Below are positions 16,501 to 22,975 of a DNA stretch of 32,631 nt, in pieces (the first letter of the stretch is position 1; every line of letters begins with the position of its first letter). The DNA comes from a virus. The notes beneath the pieces are model-generated. The model was given only the letters and a program-made list of their open reading frames with translations, had not been told where the DNA came from and did no database searches. The DNA lies in the IMG/VR virus record IMGVR_UViG_3300047673_000124, positions 1 to 32,631 of that record. One strand, given 5' to 3'. The translations under genes and the position numbers were made by a program.

Positions 16501-16670
16501 TACTTGCCCTCCGCTGCAATCGTGATGACGGTCGAGCCGTCGACCTTCTGGAGTACGTGTGTGTCGAGTCCGAGCTTCGCGGCGAACATCCGCAGGATGG
16601 TCAGGCGCTGATCGCGTGGCATCCGCTTCGCGGTGGTGCTGGGCAGCTCGGCCAGATCCTTGAGGCTCAC
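16500..16670 (-). CDS. Small unknown protein (56 aa)
   Basis: Starts at GTG 16670, overlapping the upstream stop by 4 nt (GTGA), and its TAA overlaps the peptidase ATG. The sequence (SLKDLAELPSTTAKRMPRDQ then RLTILRMFAAKLGLDTHVLQ) suggests two helices and a C-terminal strand (STVITIAAEGK). No family is recognised. The tight coupling on both sides supports that it is translated. Confidence 0.72.
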   Translation of the reverse strand: MSLKDLAELPSTTAKRMPRDQRLTILRMFAAKLGLDTHVLQKVDGSTVITIAAEGK

Positions 16671-16999
16671 AGGACACCGGCCGTGGCCAGGTGGTCATGG
16701 AGGCTCCGTGCGATGAACGGGGCGAACACCGGATTGGTGCGCACGAGGAGCGCGCCGCGCTGGTAGTCGAGCATCCACTCACGGAGATCGTCTACGGCAG
16801 TGCCGTTCTCGACGAAATGCTTCTCCATGATGGCGGCGTACTTCTGCGACATCACTTCGTTGCCGACGAGCTTGTGGTTTTCGATCATCGGTTCGCCGTC
16901 GCGGTAGACGGTGGCGTTCATGAGCCAGGCGACGATGGCCAGCTCGCGTTCGCTCGGGTCGACGGTCGGTGTGATCGTGGGGAGCTGCTGCGTGTTCAC
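16667..16999 (-). CDS. Unknown protein (110 aa)
   Basis: GTG 16999 is chosen because it overlaps the upstream stop as GTGA. The protein is helical and acidic (SERELAIVAWLMNATVYRDG, YAAIMEKHFVENGT). It ends in a helix ARSLHDHLATAG. No catalytic or metal motif is seen. Position in the coupled cluster between the tiny peptides and the peptidase suggests a late or middle role; function unknown. Confidence 0.75.
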   Translation of the reverse strand: MNTQQLPTITPTVDPSERELAIVAWLMNATVYRDGEPMIENHKLVGNEVMSQKYAAIMEKHFVENGTAVDDLREWMLDYQRGALLVRTNPVFAPFIARSLHDHLATAGVL

Positions 17000-17169
17000 G
17001 GATTCCCAATCTCGGTTTGGATGTCGTGCCGGATTTCGAGAAGCGAGTCGACGTACTCGTCGAGGGCCTTGCCTGGCTTGATGCGGTAGCCGCGGAGGTC
17101 GAGCCCTGCGCGTGCCATGTTGAGCCAGATGTCGACTTGCGCCAGGCGTACGGCGGCGGGTGCGGGCAC
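16996..17169 (-). CDS. Unknown small protein (57 aa)
   Basis: GTG 17169 stands 5 nt after a strong AGGAGG, which decides against the GTG two codons upstream. The sequence VRLAQVDIWLNMARAGLDLR, then YRIKPGKALDEYVDSLLEIR, is helical and amphipathic. It ends GTGA-coupled to the next gene. It was not found by length-based calling. No family recognised. Confidence 0.72.
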   Translation of the reverse strand: MPAPAAVRLAQVDIWLNMARAGLDLRGYRIKPGKALDEYVDSLLEIRHDIQTEIGNP

Positions 17170-17190
17170 GGCCACCTCCTCGCATACGAG

Positions 17191-17219
17191 AACACCCCAG
17201 CCGGATCGACTGGGGTGTT
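17191..17219 (-). terminator. 10-bp perfect hairpin between small genes
   Basis: AACACCCCAG (17191-17200) is the exact complement of CTGGGGTGTT (17210-17219), with a 9-base loop. It lies 12 nt after the stop of the 27-aa peptide and before the ribosome site of the next gene. There is no long T-run on either strand, so it is a partial terminator, attenuator or RNA stabiliser. Confidence 0.65.
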
Positions 17220-17231
17220 CTGCGGGGTATG

Positions 17232-17315
17232 TCAGGATGCGCTGGCGAGCAGCGGCAGGACGATCGGCAGAGCGTCGAGGATGAGCTTGAAGACGTCGGC
17301 GAGGATTGTGAGCAT
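17232..17315 (-). CDS. Tiny hydrophobic peptide (27 aa)
   Basis: ATG 17315 is preceded by a very strong GAGGAGGTGAACCG ribosome site. The peptide begins MLTILADVFKLILDALP and continues IVLPLLASAS, one hydrophobic amphipathic helix with acidic residues (D7, D14) on one face and K10. It is too short for a normal holin but resembles membrane-active peptides. A perfect hairpin follows. It lies first or second after the presumed late promoter, in the block with the cysteine peptidase, so a lysis or membrane role is possible but unproven. Confidence 0.65.
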   Translation of the reverse strand: MLTILADVFKLILDALPIVLPLLASAS

Positions 17316-17328
17316 TCGGTTCACCTCC

Positions 17329-17418
17329 TCAGCGAAAGAACGGGTTTCGCATTCGGACGAGCCCGGAGATGGCCCAGCGGATGAGCTGCCAGCGTGTCAT
17401 GCTTTCCAGCTCGAACAT
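17329..17418 (-). CDS. Tiny basic peptide (29 aa)
   Basis: ATG 17418 after GAAGGGGCGGCG. The peptide reads MFELESMTRWQLIRWAISGL then VRMRNPFFR: an amphipathic Trp/Arg-rich helix with a basic end. It lies 13 nt before the 27-aa peptide start, whose ribosome site overlaps this stop codon region. It is the first candidate gene after the long non-coding gap. Real translation is suggested by its ribosome site and pairing with the next peptide, not by similarity. Confidence 0.5.
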   Translation of the reverse strand: MFELESMTRWQLIRWAISGLVRMRNPFFR

Positions 17419-17696
17419 CGCCGCCCCTTCGCTCGGGAAGAATTGACGGACCCTCGGCCCATGCCGCTCGGGCGTAGGTGTGTGTGACCGGGGTCCGACG
17501 TTTGGTTGCCGCAGCGCGCAGCGGTCGCCTAGCTCGTGAATGGGGCGAGCATCATGGGGATCGGCCGGAGCCGACGTGGCCGCTTGCCAGGAAGATTCCG
17601 CGAGAGCTGGTTACACGTGCTGCGGCAAGAATGGGATCGGGTGAACGTACTGGTCAGCGAATGTTTTTCGGCAGCACGTCGTTCCCTCTGGCGGCT

Positions 17697-17726
17697 AGTT
17701 TACGCAGGTCAGAGCGATTCGCGCAA
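17697..17726 (-). promoter_or_regulatory. Possible leftward promoter overlapping the palindrome
   Basis: Minus strand TTGCGC (17721-17726) as -35 and TAAACT (17697-17702) as -10 are 18 bases apart. Matches to the sigma-70 consensus are 3/6 and 4/6. The -35 element lies inside the palindrome, so a bound regulator would cover it. This is weak on its own and gains support from the non-coding gap. Confidence 0.35.
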
Positions 17727-17737
17727 TTGGGCGAATC
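17716..17737. promoter_or_regulatory. Operator-like 22-bp palindrome
   Basis: GATTCGC (17716-17722) and GCGAATC (17731-17737) are perfect inverted arms, and the centre CAATTG (17724-17729) is itself symmetric. Only one base pair of the 22-bp dyad (17723/17730, G and G) breaks the symmetry. Arm length and spacing fit a dimeric repressor or activator site. Confidence 0.6.
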
Positions 17738-17787
17738 AGTCGGCGTGTCGGGCGAACGTCATGCCCATTCGGCAGATTGTGGGCGCT

Positions 17788-18051
17788 TCACCCCAGAGAC
17801 TTCCGAAGGCTCGGGTCGAGGTGCGTTTCGAGGTGTTCCTGGCAGAGTCGTTCGGTGTCGCCGGTGCCGCGCATCCGTGTCATTTCGGTGCCTTGCCACC
17901 ATTCGACGGCGAGGGCCCAGCCGCATCCGTGGTGTGGGCATTCGAGCTGTCGGCGGACGTGCTCGCCGGGTGCGAGTGGTGCCGCGGTGTCGCCGCTGCC
18001 GTGCTTGATCTTGCGTTTCACGGCAGCGGCGATCATGCGCGCGAGACTCAC
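17788..18051 (-). CDS. Small Cys/His-rich protein, possible zinc ribbon
   Basis: An 87-aa protein; GTG 18051 overlaps the upstream stop (GTGA). The N-terminus is basic (MIAAAVKRKIKHGSG). The centre has CPHHGCGWALAVEW and later RLCQEHLETH, giving two Cys and Cys/His ligands that could bind one zinc. It is the last gene before the long non-coding gap, so it ends the early operon. Function unknown. Confidence 0.75.
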   Translation of the reverse strand: MSLARMIAAAVKRKIKHGSGDTAAPLAPGEHVRRQLECPHHGCGWALAVEWWQGTEMTRMRGTGDTERLCQEHLETHLDPSLRKSLG

Positions 18052-18428
18052 TGCGACCACCTCAACTGATAGTCGGGGTGATCGGACCACACCCGCGCGA
18101 AGCTGGCCGCCACTGTCACGGCCGGGCAGTCGTCGTGATGCACCAACTCGATCGTGCGGTCCTTGTACCAGGTCGCGGGGCCGTACTCGGCGCAGTCGCA
18201 CACACCCTCGCCCCGTTCGCCGATCAACGCCCGCTTCGCTTCGACCTCGAGCATCACTCGCTCGGGGTGATGTCGGGCGATATGGATCGCCATCGGCGCC
18301 GCTGCATACGACCTCGGGATGCCCGCGACCATCTCGGGCGACATCAGTACCTCACGTGCAGTCAGGTCGTCCTCGTCGAGGCGGTCCAGCACGAACCGCA
18401 CGACATCGACCCGCGACGCTTCGCTCAC
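18048..18428 (-). CDS. DUF6221-like protein, paralogue A
   Basis: A 126-aa protein, GTG 18428 overlapping the upstream stop (GTGA). It shares ARHHPERVMLEVEAKRALI and a C-terminal SDHPDYQLRW with the next gene upstream, so the two are tandem paralogues. The pattern (AxHxPxRVLxEVEAKR ... ADHPDY) is the actinobacterial DUF6221 family as I remember it, of unknown function. This copy has an additional Cys pair (VCDCAEYG) and HHDDCPA in the middle, a possible metal site not present in the other copy. Confidence 0.8.
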   Translation of the reverse strand: MSEASRVDVVRFVLDRLDEDDLTAREVLMSPEMVAGIPRSYAAAPMAIHIARHHPERVMLEVEAKRALIGERGEGVCDCAEYGPATWYKDRTIELVHHDDCPAVTVAASFARVWSDHPDYQLRWSQ

Positions 18429-18850
18429 AGTGCCCACTCCTGCCGGTAGTCGGGGTGATCGGCGTAGGCCGACGCGAGGATGCGCAGGGATGCGCGGTAG
18501 GCGTCCAAGATGCCTCCATGTCGCGCCTCGAATTCCAGTCGCGATCCAGCGGGCCCGCGGTCGACCTCGACTTCGTACTCGTGCACGATTCGCCGCTTCG
18601 CCTCGACTTCACGCAGCACGCGGACGGGATCATGACGGGCGATGTGCTCAGCGGTTCGCAAATCGCTTGCCGCAGCAATCGGACCCGACCCACGGCCGCG
18701 CTGATGAATGGGGACGTCGTCAGTAATTCGGCGGCGCTTCACTCGCTCGGTGTCACGAACCTCCCACCCTGAACACTCTGCTGCAAGCCCGAAAGCCCCA
18801 GCCTCATCCGCTCCGAGCCTGGCCTTCAGAAACTCCACAATCTCACTCAT
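18425..18850 (-). CDS. DUF6221-like protein, paralogue B
   Basis: A 141-aa protein, ATG 18850 (MSEIVEFLKARLGADEAGAF). It has ARHDPVRVLREVEAKRRIV in the middle and ASAYADHPDYRQEWAL at the end, the full DUF6221-like pattern. Compared with copy A it keeps the typical N-terminal phrase and lacks the extra Cys residues. Stop and start overlap neighbours by 4 nt on both sides. Function unknown. Confidence 0.85.
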   Translation of the reverse strand: MSEIVEFLKARLGADEAGAFGLAAECSGWEVRDTERVKRRRITDDVPIHQRGRGSGPIAAASDLRTAEHIARHDPVRVLREVEAKRRIVHEYEVEVDRGPAGSRLEFEARHGGILDAYRASLRILASAYADHPDYRQEWAL

Positions 18851-19770
18851 GCGCTCTTCTCCTCCATTCGGTCAGTATCTCGTAGTCGTCGCGCATCGCC
18901 GAGCCGGAACAGCGGCGAATCGTCCTCGTCGCCCTGGCGGTCGGTGATGCGCCCATCGCGCCGTCGGTATGCCCGCGGCTGGATCTTGCCGTCCTTGCGC
19001 CATCCATAGAACCGATTGCGCGGGATCGGCACGCCGAGTTCCCTTGTCACACGCAGGATCTCGGCAGCCGACATGAGAATATCGTCCATGTGGTCGAGCA
19101 AGCTCTGCTCGATCTCGTACACGTCATGGCTGGACTTGCACCGCGGGCACTTCGCGAACGCGCTGCCCTTCTCTGCGTACAGGTCGGTTGCGCAGTAGAT
19201 CGGCCGGCCCCGGTCCTCGCCGATCACGGTCGGGCACGGGCCGCGGTAGACGGGCGGCTCGGGGCGGTTGATCCACTCGACGGCCTTCTCGACGTGCAGC
19301 GTGATCTCCCCGTAGCAGAGCTGCGCGTCCTCGCTGTGCATGATCGCCACGACGTTGTGTGCCAGCCAGCGCGACAGGTCGCTGGTCGTGATCGGCCGGA
19401 GGTGGCAGCGCTCACGCCGCTCGCCTGGCCGCAGCGGCCCGACGAAGCGCTCGGGGTGCGTGCAGTCACAGTCGATGTGCTTGAACTGCACGCCACGGGA
19501 CTCGCACAGGTCGCGCACCCACCGGGTGACCGTGTCGCGCAGGCCCCGCCGGAACTCGCTGGCGCCGTCGTTGAACACGAGCGGCGTCTCGCTGGCCTTC
19601 GCCTTGACGGTGTCGACCTTGCCGAGTTGGTCCTGCCGCGACACCGTGACCTCGAGGTTCTCGTCGAGCCATGGCACCGATTCCAGCGTCTTGCGTAGCC
19701 GCTTCGAGCACTCCCAGCAGAGGAAGGCGTCGGTCGAGCGTTGGCAGATGACGCACGGGTTGCCGCTCAC
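18847..19770 (-). CDS. Zinc-finger and helix-turn-helix DNA-binding protein
   Basis: A 307-aa protein; GTG 19770 is chosen because it makes a GTGA overlap, while the ATG at 19827 would overlap the upstream gene by 60 nt. The N-terminus has CVICQRSTDAFLCWECSKRL (C2-C2 zinc finger). The middle holds CDCTHPE and a second finger YCATDLYAEKG with AKCPRCKSSHD. The C-terminal part (ILMSAAEILRVTRELGVPIP, then FYGWRKDGKIQPRAYRRRDG) is a MerR/excisionase-like HTH. Such proteins are frequent in actinophages and are presumed regulators. Confidence 0.82.
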   Translation of the reverse strand: MSGNPCVICQRSTDAFLCWECSKRLRKTLESVPWLDENLEVTVSRQDQLGKVDTVKAKASETPLVFNDGASEFRRGLRDTVTRWVRDLCESRGVQFKHIDCDCTHPERFVGPLRPGERRERCHLRPITTSDLSRWLAHNVVAIMHSEDAQLCYGEITLHVEKAVEWINRPEPPVYRGPCPTVIGEDRGRPIYCATDLYAEKGSAFAKCPRCKSSHDVYEIEQSLLDHMDDILMSAAEILRVTRELGVPIPRNRFYGWRKDGKIQPRAYRRRDGRITDRQGDEDDSPLFRLGDARRLRDTDRMEEKSA

Positions 19771-20087
19771 CCTTGCCGGTCCTGCATGATTCGAGCGGCG
19801 CGACCGGGCTGCCATTTGTGATCCCACGCGTTATGCGCCTCGGGTGGGCGGTTGCACATGTCGCACGCCATAAGTTCCCTGCAGAGCTTCTTTGCCTCGT
19901 CGAGCGCGTCCTGGCGGCGACGCTCCTCCTCACGCTCTTGGGCCAGTGCTTCGTCGCTCCACATCGACGACAGGGATGCCGGATCGCTTCCCCTGAGTAA
20001 TGCTGTGATGCGCTCGCGCCGTTCGTGGGTCAGCGGCGGGGCCTCCGCGACGACGCGGGCGACGTGCTCGGAAATGTTCGGATTCAT
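19767..20087 (-). CDS. Unknown protein with C-terminal Cys/His motif
   Basis: A 106-aa protein, ATG 20087. The middle is a charged coiled-coil segment (EALAQEREEERRRQDALDEA). The C-terminal MACDMCNRPPEAHNAWDHKW carries two Cys and two His that could hold one zinc. It is coupled at both ends by 4-nt overlaps. No known family. Confidence 0.75.
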   Translation of the reverse strand: MNPNISEHVARVVAEAPPLTHERRERITALLRGSDPASLSSMWSDEALAQEREEERRRQDALDEAKKLCRELMACDMCNRPPEAHNAWDHKWQPGRAARIMQDRQG

Positions 20088-20278
20088 TTGCCGACCCCCT
20101 TCATTAGAATGCGGAAACGTGGCAGCTCGGAGTGCTCGGCAAGGTAGATGATCTTTTCGGGATTCCGCCTGTCTGCCTCAATCTTCCCTTTGATCTTCCT
20201 GCTCTTGATTAATCCCTCGACAAGGGATGCGTCGACACCCAGCTCTCTTGCGAAGATGCGCGCAGGGATGTATCTCAT
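20084..20278 (-). CDS. Small helix-turn-helix protein
   Basis: A 64-aa protein, ATG 20278. ARIFARELGVDASLVEGLIK followed by the basic SRKIKGKIEADRRN and IIYLAEHSEL is a single MerR/excisionase-like DNA-binding domain. It lacks a second domain and may be a regulator or architectural protein. The base composition of this short gene is visibly more AT-rich than its neighbours, which suggests a separate acquisition. Confidence 0.7.
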   Translation of the reverse strand: MRYIPARIFARELGVDASLVEGLIKSRKIKGKIEADRRNPEKIIYLAEHSELPRFRILMKGVGK

Positions 20279-20547
20279 TGCCTGCCCCTTTCACGTTCGA
20301 TTCTCGCGATTGCGTCCATGACGTCGTCAATCGGCCTGGCCGTCGGATGACTCCAGCGCTTTTCCGCCGCCTGCTCGCGCGCCCGAAGTCGCTGGCCGGC
20401 GAGTGCCGCGTCGATGAGCACTTCCCGCGCCTGCCTGTCCTCGGCCAGCCGCTCCTCCAGCTCCTTCTCGAGCGCCTCCCACTGCCGCACGAGCCGGCGG
20501 TCAAGGGCCGCGCCGATCCGATCGCGCAGTCGCTTCCAGATGCTCAT
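20275..20547 (-). CDS. Unknown coiled-coil protein
   Basis: A 90-aa, very charged protein, ATG 20547. Residues 10-65 form a continuous amphipathic helix (LVRQWEALEKELEERLAEDR and on to REQAAEKRW). The end (PIDDVMDAIARIERERGR) is a second helix. No family recognised. Overlaps neighbours by 4 nt at both ends. Confidence 0.75.
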   Translation of the reverse strand: MSIWKRLRDRIGAALDRRLVRQWEALEKELEERLAEDRQAREVLIDAALAGQRLRAREQAAEKRWSHPTARPIDDVMDAIARIERERGRQ

Positions 20548-20762
20548 GACTCGCCGTCCTTCAGTGCGTCTCGGAGCTGCCGCCAGACGGATCGCTGGCC
20601 GTGAAGGTATGCGGCGTCTTCTGCGGTCGCCTGGCCGCCGAGGACGACCTCGCCGCGGGGCAGTACGGACCGCACCTTCGCGAGCTTCGCCTCGGCCGCG
20701 AGCATTCGTTCCCGGTAGCTCTCACGGAACTGCGCGCGCTGGTCGATCGGTTCGGCGCTCAC
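20544..20762 (-). CDS. Unknown small helical protein
   Basis: A 72-aa protein. Of two adjacent GTG codons, 20762 gives the usual GTGA overlap with the upstream stop; 20765 is equally possible. FRESYRERMLAAEAKLAKVR and YLHGQRSVWRQLRDALKDG are helical. Function unknown. Confidence 0.72.
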   Translation of the reverse strand: MSAEPIDQRAQFRESYRERMLAAEAKLAKVRSVLPRGEVVLGGQATAEDAAYLHGQRSVWRQLRDALKDGES

Positions 20763-20911
20763 CACTCGACCCTCGCGAACGGTGCGTACCTGTTGAGGTA
20801 TTCCCTCCCCTGTTGGGTCCTGGCGTCACTCGACCGCCAGTAGTCCCCGTCTCGGTCCGTCACCGTCACTCCTTCGGGCACGTCTTCGATCCGGTCCCAG
20901 GTGTCAGCCAT
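20759..20911 (-). CDS. Unknown small protein (50 aa)
   Basis: ATG 20911 shares one base with the upstream TGA. The sequence MADTWDRIEDVPEGVTVTDR, then GDYWRSSDA and YAPFARVEW, resembles small phage proteins with a W-xx-I-x-D-V-P-x-G-V-x-V-x-D-x-x-G pattern that form a beta fold. It was too short for length-based calling, but the spacing leaves no other use for this stretch. Confidence 0.72.
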   Translation of the reverse strand: MADTWDRIEDVPEGVTVTDRDGDYWRSSDARTQQGREYLNRYAPFARVEW

Positions 20912-21537
20912 CACTCGCCGCCTTCGAGGATTCCGAGGATGTAGTCCGCGTCGAGCTGGTAGCCCTTGGCCTGCGCGCGTTCGGCCACCATTCGCGCACC
21001 GGCGATGATGACGTCGAACTTCTCGGCGCGCGCCTTCTGCTCGTCCCTGTCGCGGATGGTTGCTTCCCAGATGTGCCCGCCCTTGGCCAGGAGTTCCCGA
21101 GTCTCTTCAGTCCGCCGTTTCCAGTTGGCAACATCGGCCGTCAGCCGCTCGTTTTCGTCGGCGACGTCATGGCAGCGGTTCGCCAGCGACTCGGATTCCG
21201 CGGTCAGCCGGGCCGCGGTCTTCACGAGGCCTGACGTTTCCTCGACGAGGTTCGTTCTCTGCGACTGCAGCTCACGCAGCTCCTGCACCTCGGCGATCAG
21301 TGCCGGGACGAGGGTCCGCGCCTGGGCTATGAACGCTGAGTCGGCCGCGGTGAGCACGAGCTGCTCATAGCTCAGGTAGGTGGGTCCAGTGGTCTCGGTG
21401 CCGACGATGGTTGCGAAGGGCTCGACCGTCTGGGAGACCTCGGCTCGGTCGTAGTCGCCGTCCGTGGCCCACGGGCCGGGTGTTGCTGCGTCGGCGAGGG
21501 CCTGTGCGGCGTCGAGGTCGAACGGTTCGGTGCTCAT
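20911..21537 (-). CDS. Ead/Ea22-like phage protein
   Basis: A 208-aa protein. ATG 21537 (MSTEPFDLDAAQALADAATP) is chosen because it follows AAGGAA and overlaps the stop of the 25-aa gene; the frame upstream is unsupported. The N-terminal phrase ATPGPW, then DSAFIAQARTLVPALIAEVQ, is the recurrent Ead/Ea22-like motif of phage accessory regions. Residues 90-180 form a long coiled coil. In lambdoid phages Ea22-type genes are early and dispensable; the function is not known. Confidence 0.8.
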   Translation of the reverse strand: MSTEPFDLDAAQALADAATPGPWATDGDYDRAEVSQTVEPFATIVGTETTGPTYLSYEQLVLTAADSAFIAQARTLVPALIAEVQELRELQSQRTNLVEETSGLVKTAARLTAESESLANRCHDVADENERLTADVANWKRRTEETRELLAKGGHIWEATIRDRDEQKARAEKFDVIIAGARMVAERAQAKGYQLDADYILGILEGGE

Positions 21538-21611
21538 GGGTGACGTTCCTTGTCTCGGTTCCATTCGGGGTCGCACTGGGCGCATGTGCAGGTGGTCCGG
21601 TCGTGGTTCAT
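21534..21611 (-). CDS. Micro-protein with Cys cluster (25 aa)
   Basis: ATG 21611 overlaps the upstream stop and its TGA overlaps the downstream ATG (both ATGA). The peptide includes TTCTCAQCDPEWNRD, with three Cys that could bind metal. The double coupling argues that it is translated. Function unknown. Confidence 0.6.
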   Translation of the reverse strand: MNHDRTTCTCAQCDPEWNRDKERHP

Positions 21612-21817
21612 GACTTGCCGTGCCAGCCGCCACGAGGCCGGAACGTGACACCCGACTCCGTGAGCAAGTTCCACACGAATCCGTACGATCGGCCCGTCTC
21701 TCGGGCGAGGGTGCGAATGCTCGCACCGGCCTCATACCGCGCCCGCAGCTCACGCCGGAGACCGACACGATCGTCGGCCGCAACCCAGGCGCTCTTTGCG
21801 TATCCCACACTGCTCAT
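21608..21817 (-). CDS. Small actinobacterial helix-turn-helix protein
   Basis: A 69-aa protein, ATG 21817, overlapping the upstream stop. LRARYEAGASIRTLARETGR followed by SYGFVWNLLTESGVTFRPRG is a resolvase-type HTH of a kind widespread in Streptomyces and other actinobacteria as a stand-alone protein. It ends in a basic GGWHGKS. Probably a DNA-binding regulator. Confidence 0.8.
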   Translation of the reverse strand: MSSVGYAKSAWVAADDRVGLRRELRARYEAGASIRTLARETGRSYGFVWNLLTESGVTFRPRGGWHGKS

Positions 21818-22320
21818 GCCGCAGCCTCCAGATTCATCAGTTCGTATGCAGCCCGGTACTGGCGAACCCACCGGAACGGGTCGTCCTCGCCGCGCTCCAT
21901 GCGGCCGGCGACGTCGGCCTGGGCGCGACGGAGCCAGACCCCGACGTCGAAATGCGTGTTCGACGCATCGGCCACGAGCAAGCCCATGCCGGAGTTCAGC
22001 CGCACGCCGCCTTGCGAATCCCGTGCGGCGGTGTAGTAGGCCCGCTCCTTCTCGGTCATCGGCGGTTCGATGTGGTAGCCGGTCTCCCAGTCCCGCACGG
22101 GCAGCCCTGCGACCGCCTCGTCGTCGCCGGACCAGTCCGCGAACAGCTCGCCGGTGGTGCCGTCGGACAGGTCATCCGGTGACCAGTTGGTGCCGCACGT
22201 GCCGCAGGTGATACCCGCGTCGTCGAACTCCAGCGAGTCGGAGTCGCACAGCTCGCCGGTGCAGGCGTACACGACCGAGAGCTGCGGGGCAGCGTTGTAC
22301 CGGAATTCGTAGCCGCTCAT
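21814..22320 (-). CDS. Unknown protein with zinc ribbon
   Basis: A 168-aa protein, ATG 22320 (MSGYEFRYNAAPQLS), overlapping the upstream stop. Cys pairs at YACTGELCDSD and ITCGTCGTNW form a probable zinc ribbon in the first 65 residues. The rest is mixed, with VWLRRAQADVAGRMERG near the end. No catalytic motif is seen. Confidence 0.75.
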   Translation of the reverse strand: MSGYEFRYNAAPQLSVVYACTGELCDSDSLEFDDAGITCGTCGTNWSPDDLSDGTTGELFADWSGDDEAVAGLPVRDWETGYHIEPPMTEKERAYYTAARDSQGGVRLNSGMGLLVADASNTHFDVGVWLRRAQADVAGRMERGEDDPFRWVRQYRAAYELMNLEAAA

Positions 22321-22541
22321 CGGGGCAGTCCCATCGAGTGACGCTGCCAAGCCTCGACGATGCCGTCAGCCGAGGAGTCTGGCCCGTAGTTGCCGATCGC
22401 GTGCCCGCACGAGCACATCGCGATTGCCTCGCAGTCGCCTTCGCCGATGACGAGCAGGTGACGCCCGGTTTCGAGGTACTGCTCGAGTTCGCGGGCGAGT
22501 TCTTCGACCTTCGGCGAGACGAACTGGGTTTCAGTCTTCAT
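22317..22541 (-). CDS. Unknown small protein
   Basis: A 74-aa protein, ATG 22541. Residues 7-24 are helical (VSPKVEELARELEQYLE). The centre has a CEAIAMCSCGHAIG cluster that could bind metal. Four-nt overlaps at both ends. No family recognised. Confidence 0.75.
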   Translation of the reverse strand: MKTETQFVSPKVEELARELEQYLETGRHLLVIGEGDCEAIAMCSCGHAIGNYGPDSSADGIVEAWQRHSMGLPR

Positions 22542-22975
22542 GCGGGGATCTCCTGGATTGTGATGGTGAGCCAGAGCGAGCCGGGCTGGCCCTTCTCGGC
22601 TGGATGAATGACGGGCATTCGCTTGGTCATGTACTGCGGGGTGTCGTCGGGAACTACTCGGGCGTCGACGATGCCGTCTGCACAGGCCTTGAGAACGGGC
22701 ATCAGGTTGTCGGTGTCGCGCCGGCGGTTGTCCCGTGGCCGGTAGTGCAGGCAGATCTCGATGTGCGCGAGTTCGGTCGGCAGGCCGCGGGCGAGCAGTC
22801 GCGTGGTTTCGCGCATCTGACGAGTGAGACGAGCGCGCTGACTCCAGTGCTTGCGGTCGTTCATCGACATCAGCGGCTTCTGCCAGGGCAGCATGATCGT
22901 GTAGGTGCCGCTTCCCGCGGCTGAGCTTGCCGCTGACGGCCGAACAGGGTCGGTCTGGTGTGACGGGGTGGTCAT
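22538..22975 (-). CDS. rusA: RusA-like Holliday junction resolvase
   Basis: A 145-aa protein, ATG 22975. After a Pro/Ser-rich N-terminus, residues 25-140 have the RusA order: a strand with YTIMLPWQKP, the acidic core RRRDTDNLMPVLKACADGIV (D87, D89, K96, D100), then VVPDDTPQY (D110, D111). These match the Asp and Lys residues required for metal-dependent cleavage of four-way DNA junctions. It resolves replication or recombination intermediates before packaging. It lies right after the replication genes, as in many phages. Confidence 0.93.
   Translation of the reverse strand: MTTPSHQTDPVRPSAASSAAGSGTYTIMLPWQKPLMSMNDRKHWSQRARLTRQMRETTRLLARGLPTELAHIEICLHYRPRDNRRRDTDNLMPVLKACADGIVDARVVPDDTPQYMTKRMPVIHPAEKGQPGSLWLTITIQEIPA

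Larger units (their letters stand above)
17419..17787. other. Longest non-coding gap; probable control region for late genes
   Basis: 369 bases without a credible gene. Minus-strand frames are broken, for example a seven-codon run from ATG near 17553. Plus-strand frames covering it run antisense into a real gene. It contains the 22-bp palindrome and a possible leftward promoter listed separately, and locally lower GC around 17660-17735. In an operon where neighbouring genes almost always overlap, such a gap usually holds a promoter and operator. Confidence 0.65.

Noticed and set aside
17191-17219. Perfect hairpin considered as an attachment site or strong terminator
   Set aside because: No integrase, no tRNA end and no T-run are nearby; kept only as an attenuator-like hairpin.
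17536-18069. Plus-strand frame of 177 aa covering the non-coding gap
   Set aside because: Its second half is antisense to a coupled minus-strand gene with a Cys/His motif, and it has no convincing ribosome site or known domain. A short real peptide in its first half cannot be fully excluded.
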